A stretch of DNA of 64,000 nucleotides from Sphingomonas montanisoli (GTDB lineage Bacteria; Pseudomonadota; Alphaproteobacteria; Sphingomonadales; Sphingomonadaceae): NCBI RefSeq assembly GCF_008274695.1, contig NZ_VTOU01000002.1, forward strand, positions 806,001 to 870,000, given 5' to 3'. Both the position numbers and the translations under genes were made by a program. Each line of letters opens with the position of its first letter. Within the stretch, counting starts at the first letter, position 1. Below the pieces are notes generated by a model. That model did not search any database. It worked only from the letters and a program-made list of their open reading frames with translations, and was not told where the DNA came from. Below are positions 59,378 through 64,000 of this stretch, one piece after another.

Positions 59378-60262
59378 ATGACCACTACGACACTCGCCAC
59401 GCAGCTGGACGAACAGGGCATATTGCTGGTCACGCTCGACCGGCCCGACAAGCTGAACGCCTTTACGGTGGAGATGGCGGACGAGTTGGAAGCGTTGTTT
59501 CGAAGCGCCAATGACGACGATGCGATCCGCGCGATCGTGGTGACGGGGGCGGGGCGGGCCTTTTGCGCGGGAATGGACCTGTCGGTGGGCGGCAACGTCT
59601 TCGGTCTGGACGAAAGCCAGACGCCCACGATGGCCGACATGACTGACCGGCTGCACGATCCCGCGATAGAGCGCGGCGTGCGCGATACTGGCGGGCGCGT
59701 GACCCTGGCGATCCACGATTGCGTCAAGCCCGTCATCGCCGCGATCAACGGCCCCGCAGTCGGCATCGGCGCGACGATGACCTTGGCGATGGATATCCGT
59801 TTGGCGAGCAAGGCTGCGCGGATCGGGTTCGTGTTCGGGCGGATCGGGGTGACGCCCGAAGCCTGCTCGACCTGGTTCCTGCCGCGGATCGTGGGGATGC
59901 AGACCGCGCTCGAATGGGTGCTGTCGGCCGATATCCTCGATGCCGATACGGCCAAGGCGGGCGGGCTGGTGCGCAGCGTCCATGATGATCGCGACGCCCT
60001 GCTCGTCGAGGCGATCGGGCTCGCGCGCAAGTTCACCGAGCATCGCTCGCCGGTCGCAATCGCTTATGCCAAGCAGATGATGCGCCGGAACGCCGCGCTC
60101 CCGCACCCGATCGACGCGCACCGGATCGACTCGCTCGCGATGTTCCATTCGAGCGTGGGTGACGGCAAGGAAGGGGTCGCGGCCTTCCTGGAGAAGCGCC
60201 CGCCCGATTTCAAAGGCAAGGCGTCCGCGCTGCCGTTCGATCCGTGGGGGGACGCCAAGTGA
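59378..60262 (+). CDS. Enoyl-CoA hydratase/isomerase family protein
   Basis: A 294-residue crotonase-fold enzyme. The oxyanion-hole segments are GRAFCAGMDLSVGG and AAINGPAVGIGATMTLAMDIR. The catalytic Glu region FVFGRIGVTPEACSTWFLPRIVG retains one of the two canonical Glu positions, and the second is less clear. It acts on CoA thioesters in fatty-acid or aromatic catabolism. The stop overlaps the next start by 4 bp (GTGA). Confidence 0.88.
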   Translation: MTTTTLATQLDEQGILLVTLDRPDKLNAFTVEMADELEALFRSANDDDAIRAIVVTGAGRAFCAGMDLSVGGNVFGLDESQTPTMADMTDRLHDPAIERGVRDTGGRVTLAIHDCVKPVIAAINGPAVGIGATMTLAMDIRLASKAARIGFVFGRIGVTPEACSTWFLPRIVGMQTALEWVLSADILDADTAKAGGLVRSVHDDRDALLVEAIGLARKFTEHRSPVAIAYAKQMMRRNAALPHPIDAHRIDSLAMFHSSVGDGKEGVAAFLEKRPPDFKGKASALPFDPWGDAK

Positions 60263-60963
60263 AGGCGCTGATCGTCCATGCCCATTCGGAAAGCGACAGC
60301 TTCGTCGCGGCGATGCGCGATGCCGCGGTCGCGGCACTGATCGCGCAGGGGGCCGAGATCGCGCAGTCCGATCTCTACGCTATGGGCTTCAACCCCGTCC
60401 TGTCGCCCGCCGATTTCGGCAGCCGCAAGAACGAAGCCCACCTGACCTACGCGCTCGAACAGCGATACAATTACGACGCCGGCACGCTCGCGCCCGATAT
60501 CGTAGCCGAGATCGAGAAGGTGCTGGCCGCCGACCTGATCGTCTTCACCTTCCCGGTCTTCTGGTTCAGCGTGCCCGCGATCCTGAAGGGTTGGATCGAC
60601 CGGGTGTTCATCTCCGGCCCCTTCTATGGCGGGCGGCGGGTCTATGGGGCGGGGCCGCTCAAGGGCAAGAAGGCACTCGCGGCCTTCTCGCTGGGTGGGC
60701 GCGAGCATATGTTCGGGCCGGGATCGATCCACGGCGAGCTGGAAACCGGGATGCTCCGCCATTTCTTCCAGGGTGCGCTGGGCTATGTCGGGTGCGACGT
60801 GCTCGAACCGTTCGTCGCGTGGCACACGCCTTATGTGACGCACGACGCGCGCGTCGCGATGCTCGATGCGCTGGGGGGCTATGTCGCGGGCTGGGGCAGC
60901 TTGCCGGTTCTCCCGATGCCCGACCTGACGAGGTTCGACGACAGCTTCGCGCCGAAGGGGTGA
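60259..60963 (+). CDS. NAD(P)H:quinone oxidoreductase-like flavodoxin-fold protein (NQO1/KefF-like)
   Basis: A 234-residue flavoprotein. It opens VKALIVHAHSESDSF, the FMN phosphate loop. SDLYAMGFNP, FTFPVFWFSVPAILKGWIDRVF (the flavin-ring segment) and GRRVYGAGPLKGKKAL follow. It would transfer two electrons from NAD(P)H to quinones. The GTG start overlaps the enoyl-CoA hydratase stop. The longer frame with the upstream start codon is not needed. Confidence 0.9.
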   Translation: MKALIVHAHSESDSFVAAMRDAAVAALIAQGAEIAQSDLYAMGFNPVLSPADFGSRKNEAHLTYALEQRYNYDAGTLAPDIVAEIEKVLAADLIVFTFPVFWFSVPAILKGWIDRVFISGPFYGGRRVYGAGPLKGKKALAAFSLGGREHMFGPGSIHGELETGMLRHFFQGALGYVGCDVLEPFVAWHTPYVTHDARVAMLDALGGYVAGWGSLPVLPMPDLTRFDDSFAPKG

Positions 60964-60972
60964 ACCTCATAT

Positions 60973-61000
60973 CGTCATCCCCGCGAAAGCTGGGATGACG
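60973..61000. terminator. Hairpin between convergent genes, possibly a bidirectional terminator
   Basis: CGTCATCCC (60973-60981) pairs with GGGATGACG (60992-61000). It resembles half of a family E element. No run of T follows, so termination is presumed only from the convergent position. Confidence 0.5.
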
Positions 61001-61019
61001 AAGAGAAGTGGCGAAGCGG

Positions 61020-63629
61020 CTACCGCTCCATCAGATCCCGGATCTTGTTCGACAGCGCGTTCATCGCAAAGGGCTTGGTAATCACCTCCATGCCGGGCGC
61101 GAGCAGGCCGTTGCCGACCGCCGCATTTTCGGCGAAGCCGGTGATGAAAAGCACCTTCAGCGCCGAACGATAGACGCGCGCGGCATCGGCCACCTGTCGG
61201 CCGTTCATGCCGCCGGGCAAGCCCACGTCGGTGATCAGCAGGTCGATCCGCTGGTCGGTCGACAGGATTTGCAGGCCGCTCGCGCCGTCGGGTGCCTCGA
61301 TCGCGACATAGCCGGCATCTTCGAGCACTTCGACCACAAGCGCGCGGATCGCGGGCTCGTCGTCGATCACCAGCACGCGCTCGCCGTCGCCATGATCGGT
61401 CTCGTGGCCATGGGCCAGCGCCTCTTCCTCGGCCGTGCCGTGGTGACGGGGCAGATAGATGCACATGTTGGTGCCGCGTCCGACCTCCGAATAGATCCGC
61501 ACCTGCCCGCCGGACTGACGCGCGAAGCCATAGACCATCGACAGGCCCAGGCCGGTGCCTTCGCCCAGCGGCTTGGTGGTGAAGAACGGGTCGAAGGCGC
61601 GCGCCATCGTCTCGCCATCCATACCGGTGCCGGTGTCGCTGACGCAGATCGAGATATATTGGCCCGGCGCCATATCGCGCTCCATCGACGCGCGATCATC
61701 GAGCCACTTGTTCGCGGTCTCGATCGTGATCCGCCCGCCATTCGGCGCCATCGCGTCGCGCGCGTTGATGCACAGATTGAGCAGCGCATTTTCGAGCTGG
61801 GGCGCGTCGATCCGCGTCGTCCACAGCCCCGCTGCGCCGACGATCTCCAACTCGTTGAGCGGGCCGATCGAGCGGTGGACGAGATCCTCCATGCCCAGGA
61901 TCAGGCGGTTGACGTCGGTCGGCTTGGGATCGAGCGTCTGGCGGCGTGAGAAGGCGAGCAGCCGCTGGGTCAGCGCCGCCGCGCGCCGCGCGCCGCCCTG
62001 TGCGTTGTCGATATAACGCTGCAGCCCCGCGACGCGGCCCTGATCGATCCGCTTTTCCAGCAGCTCCAGATTGCCGCTGATCGCCGCGAGCAGATTGTTG
62101 AAATCATGCGCCAGGCCGCCGGTCAGCTGGCCGACCGCTTCCATCTTCTGCGCCTGGCGAAGTGCGTCTTCGGCACGGACGCGCGCGGTGACTTCGACCG
62201 CCTCGGGCACCAGCGCGACGATCCTGCCCGCCGGATCGAAGGCCGGACGCATCGAGAATTCATAGACACGCTCGCCACCGGGCAGATGGAGCGGCATGGT
62301 GAACTGGACGCTCTCGCCGGCTGCGACACGTGCGACCGCGTCCCGCACCTTGTCCATCATCTCGGGCGTGCCGCTATACCAGGGCGTGTCCCAATAATCG
62401 CGACCAGCGACGTCATCGAGCTTCGCATCGATCGCCGACAAAGCGGTCGCGTTGAGGTAGAGAATCTGTCCCTCGGGGGTCAGCAGCCCCTGCGCCATGA
62501 ACGAATTTTCGAACACGGTGCGGACCGTGGCTTCGCTCTGCTGGAGCTGGGCGGCGCGTTCGGCGACGCGGGCCTCGAGCGTTTCGTTGAGGTGGCGAAG
62601 GCTCTCGGCGGTCTCGCGCAGTTCGGCCTCGGCGCCAACACGCTCAATATGCGCCCAGCTGCGTTCGGCGACTTCGCGGATCAGGGCGAGTTCCGCGTCG
62701 CTCCATGGATGCGCCTGGGCGCGGTGGACCGCCATCAGCGCGATCAGGCGTCCCTCCTTGACCAGCGGCACGCACAGGGTCGCGTTGATGCCGAGCGCTT
62801 CGTAAGTGGCGGCGCTCCTGGGGCCGAGTTCGGTGCGATCGTTGACGATCTGCGGCCGGCCGGCACTGAGTTCGGTTACTGCCTCCTTGCCGAAATCGGC
62901 AAGGACATGATGGCCGATCGCGCTGCCCGATCCGGGTGCAGCCCAGCCGCCGCGTACGCGAAAGCCCAGCTCGTCGGCGTCCATGTCGGCATAGGAGCAG
63001 ATCGACACCCCCATATGCTGGCCGGTCATCCGGGTGGTGATGTCGAGGATTTCGTCGGCGTCGCGGCTGATGGCGGTGGCGCTGTTCAGCGCATCGAGGA
63101 AACGCAGGCGATTCCCGTCGGCGAGGAGCTGTCGCTCGGCCTTCACCTTGTCGGTGATCTCTATGACGATCGCCAGCACGCCCGCCGGCACCCCTTCATC
63201 GTCGTAGATCGGCGAATAATCGAGATCGAGATAGACATCCTCGAACTCGCCGGTCCGGTTGAGCGTGAGGATGAAGTCGCGATAGGCCAGCGTGCCGCCC
63301 GCCAGCCCGACCTTCATCACATTGTCGTTGAAGTCGGCGACCTCGTCCCACCCTTCGCGCACCTTGCTGCCCAGTAGAACGGGGTGTCGATCGCCGGCGA
63401 AGACCGAATAGCCGTCATTGTAGAGCATGATGCCGTCGTCGCCCCACAGCATCACGATCGGCACCGGCGAATGGACGACGAAGGCGACGATCGTACGCAG
63501 CGATTGGGGCCAGGCCTCGATCGGGCCGAGCGAGGCCGACCAGTCGAACGCTGCGATCCGATCGCCCATCTCCCCGCCGCCTGCGAGGAAGAGCAGCGGG
63601 TCGCGCGAATATTCGGTAGTTGTGCTCAC
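61020..63629 (-). CDS. Hybrid sensor histidine kinase/response regulator (PAS-GAF-PAS-HisKA-HATPase-REC)
   Basis: An 869-residue soluble kinase with no membrane segment, so a cytosolic sensor. Order: PAS about 25-165, GAF about 175-335, a coiled coil (LNETLEARVAERAAQLQQSE), PAS about 365-490, then the HisKA H-box LTGGLAHDFNNLLAAISGNLELL near 510. HATPase has NLCINARDAMAPNGG, SDTGTGMD and GEGTGLGLSMVYGF. The receiver at the C-terminus has VLVIDDEPAIR and the phospho-Asp in LLITDVGLP. The GTG at 63629 follows CAGGGGGA. The signal is unknown; a light-sensing PAS cannot be claimed. Confidence 0.92.
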   Translation of the reverse strand: MSTTTEYSRDPLLFLAGGGEMGDRIAAFDWSASLGPIEAWPQSLRTIVAFVVHSPVPIVMLWGDDGIMLYNDGYSVFAGDRHPVLLGSKVREGWDEVADFNDNVMKVGLAGGTLAYRDFILTLNRTGEFEDVYLDLDYSPIYDDEGVPAGVLAIVIEITDKVKAERQLLADGNRLRFLDALNSATAISRDADEILDITTRMTGQHMGVSICSYADMDADELGFRVRGGWAAPGSGSAIGHHVLADFGKEAVTELSAGRPQIVNDRTELGPRSAATYEALGINATLCVPLVKEGRLIALMAVHRAQAHPWSDAELALIREVAERSWAHIERVGAEAELRETAESLRHLNETLEARVAERAAQLQQSEATVRTVFENSFMAQGLLTPEGQILYLNATALSAIDAKLDDVAGRDYWDTPWYSGTPEMMDKVRDAVARVAAGESVQFTMPLHLPGGERVYEFSMRPAFDPAGRIVALVPEAVEVTARVRAEDALRQAQKMEAVGQLTGGLAHDFNNLLAAISGNLELLEKRIDQGRVAGLQRYIDNAQGGARRAAALTQRLLAFSRRQTLDPKPTDVNRLILGMEDLVHRSIGPLNELEIVGAAGLWTTRIDAPQLENALLNLCINARDAMAPNGGRITIETANKWLDDRASMERDMAPGQYISICVSDTGTGMDGETMARAFDPFFTTKPLGEGTGLGLSMVYGFARQSGGQVRIYSEVGRGTNMCIYLPRHHGTAEEEALAHGHETDHGDGERVLVIDDEPAIRALVVEVLEDAGYVAIEAPDGASGLQILSTDQRIDLLITDVGLPGGMNGRQVADAARVYRSALKVLFITGFAENAAVGNGLLAPGMEVITKPFAMNALSNKIRDLMER

Positions 63630-63714
63630 GGTCCCCCTGCGGCCCTATCTACTCTCGGCCCGTTGGCCGAATGGTTCAGGGGAACGAAGGTTCCGGACCG
63701 TGCAGAACTATTCT

Positions 63715-64000
63715 CTAGGCCATCGCCTTCAGCGCCGTCACCAGCTTCGCCATGTCGGCGGCGCTGTTGGTGAAAGAGGGGGAGACGCGCACACAGCAGC
63801 CCTTGGCGGGGCCGTCGCGCTCGATCGTGAAGATGCGATGAAGGTCGAACAGCGCCTGTCGCAGCGCGCGATTGGCCTCGATCGAGGTGCGGCCGGTCAG
63901 GCGGAAGGATGTGATGCCGCCGTGAAGCGCGGGATCGTCCGGGGTGAGGATCTCGATCCCCTTCACGCCCCGCAGCGGCTTCACCCACAGATCGCGCAGG
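63715..64000 (-). CDS. Class V aminotransferase-fold protein, C-terminal part (5' end outside window)
   Basis: The frame is open to the window edge and stops at 63715-63717, so about 94 C-terminal residues are visible. VRVSPSFTNSAADMAKLVTALKAMA is the usual end of the small domain of class V PLP enzymes of the isopenicillin-N-epimerase/cysteine-desulfurase-like type. RLTGRTSIEANRALRQAL fits the same domain. The PLP lysine is outside the window, so activity cannot be judged. Confidence 0.7.
   Translation of the reverse strand, partial: LRDLWVKPLRGVKGIEILTPDDPALHGGITSFRLTGRTSIEANRALRQALFDLHRIFTIERDGPAKGCCVRVSPSFTNSAADMAKLVTALKAMA

Noticed and set aside
1776-61000. CRISPR array suggested by many repeats
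   Set aside because: The repeats are palindromic, of several families, scattered singly between genes, without regular spacers and without cas genes.
63681-63694. GGAAC-GAAG-GTTCC dyad between the kinase and aminotransferase genes as an EcfG stress promoter
   Set aside because: No CGTT-type -10 element lies at the required 16-17 bp on either strand.

Overview
The window is GC-rich, densely coded alphaproteobacterial chromosome. I read it as a sphingomonad (Sphingomonas or a close relative). The reasons are the gene block secB / Tim44-like / mltA / Smr, an alphaproteobacterial addB-addA-trxA block, an Oar-type TonB receptor, many small catabolic dehydrogenases, and numerous palindromic intergenic repeats. 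No rRNA, tRNA, CRISPR array, integrase, transposase or prophage gene was seen. The genus is an inference; the gene content below is read from the sequence.

Layout. 1-7.1 kb: a phosphatase/nuclease tail, a DUF1801 protein, a quinone-type oxidoreductase, a secreted dipeptidase with a cyclophilin, then an SDR-cupin-MFS operon. 7.06-12.07 kb (minus strand): five overlapping genes, UbiA-HAD, GtrA, DprE1-like, DprE2-like and a GT-C membrane glycosyltransferase. This matches the mycobacterial and Azorhizobium route to polyprenyl-phosphoryl-D-arabinose. 12.2-17 kb: a MerR/P-loop ATPase fusion with a classical MerR-type promoter, a VOC protein, an aldehyde dehydrogenase, an oxidoreductase and an SDR. 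17.2-25.8 kb: housekeeping genes topA, trpS, murJ, secB, Tim44-like, mltA and smr. 25.8-28.1 kb: a two-gene NfrB/NfrA-like unit.

28.2-48.5 kb is a large purine acquisition and degradation island: a secreted adenosine-deaminase-like protein, an AtzG/AtzE-like pair, an AzgA-type permease, a gamma-glutamyltranspeptidase-fold amidohydrolase, allantoate amidohydrolase, a PucG-like aminotransferase, PuuE, UraD, a flavin monooxygenase, UraH, guanine deaminase, adenine deaminase, a purine phosphoribosyltransferase, a TetR regulator, a periplasmic nucleoside-binding protein and a TonB receptor. Read together, they encode a route from purines to allantoate and then, probably, oxalurate, oxamate and oxalate. 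No recognised urate oxidase is present. The flavin monooxygenase between uraD and uraH is the obvious candidate for that step.

48.6-57.1 kb: an RluA-type pseudouridine synthase, arfB, msrC, addB, addA and trxA. 57.4-64 kb: an SDR, maiA, an Lrp regulator, an enoyl-CoA hydratase, a quinone reductase, a hybrid histidine kinase and the end of a class V aminotransferase.

At least five families of palindromic elements punctuate the window. Most sit between genes, but three lie in frame inside conserved enzymes (an amidase, the allantoate amidohydrolase and AddB). One provides the ribosome binding site of puuE. A 32-nt perfect purine-pyrimidine alternation lies just upstream of topA.
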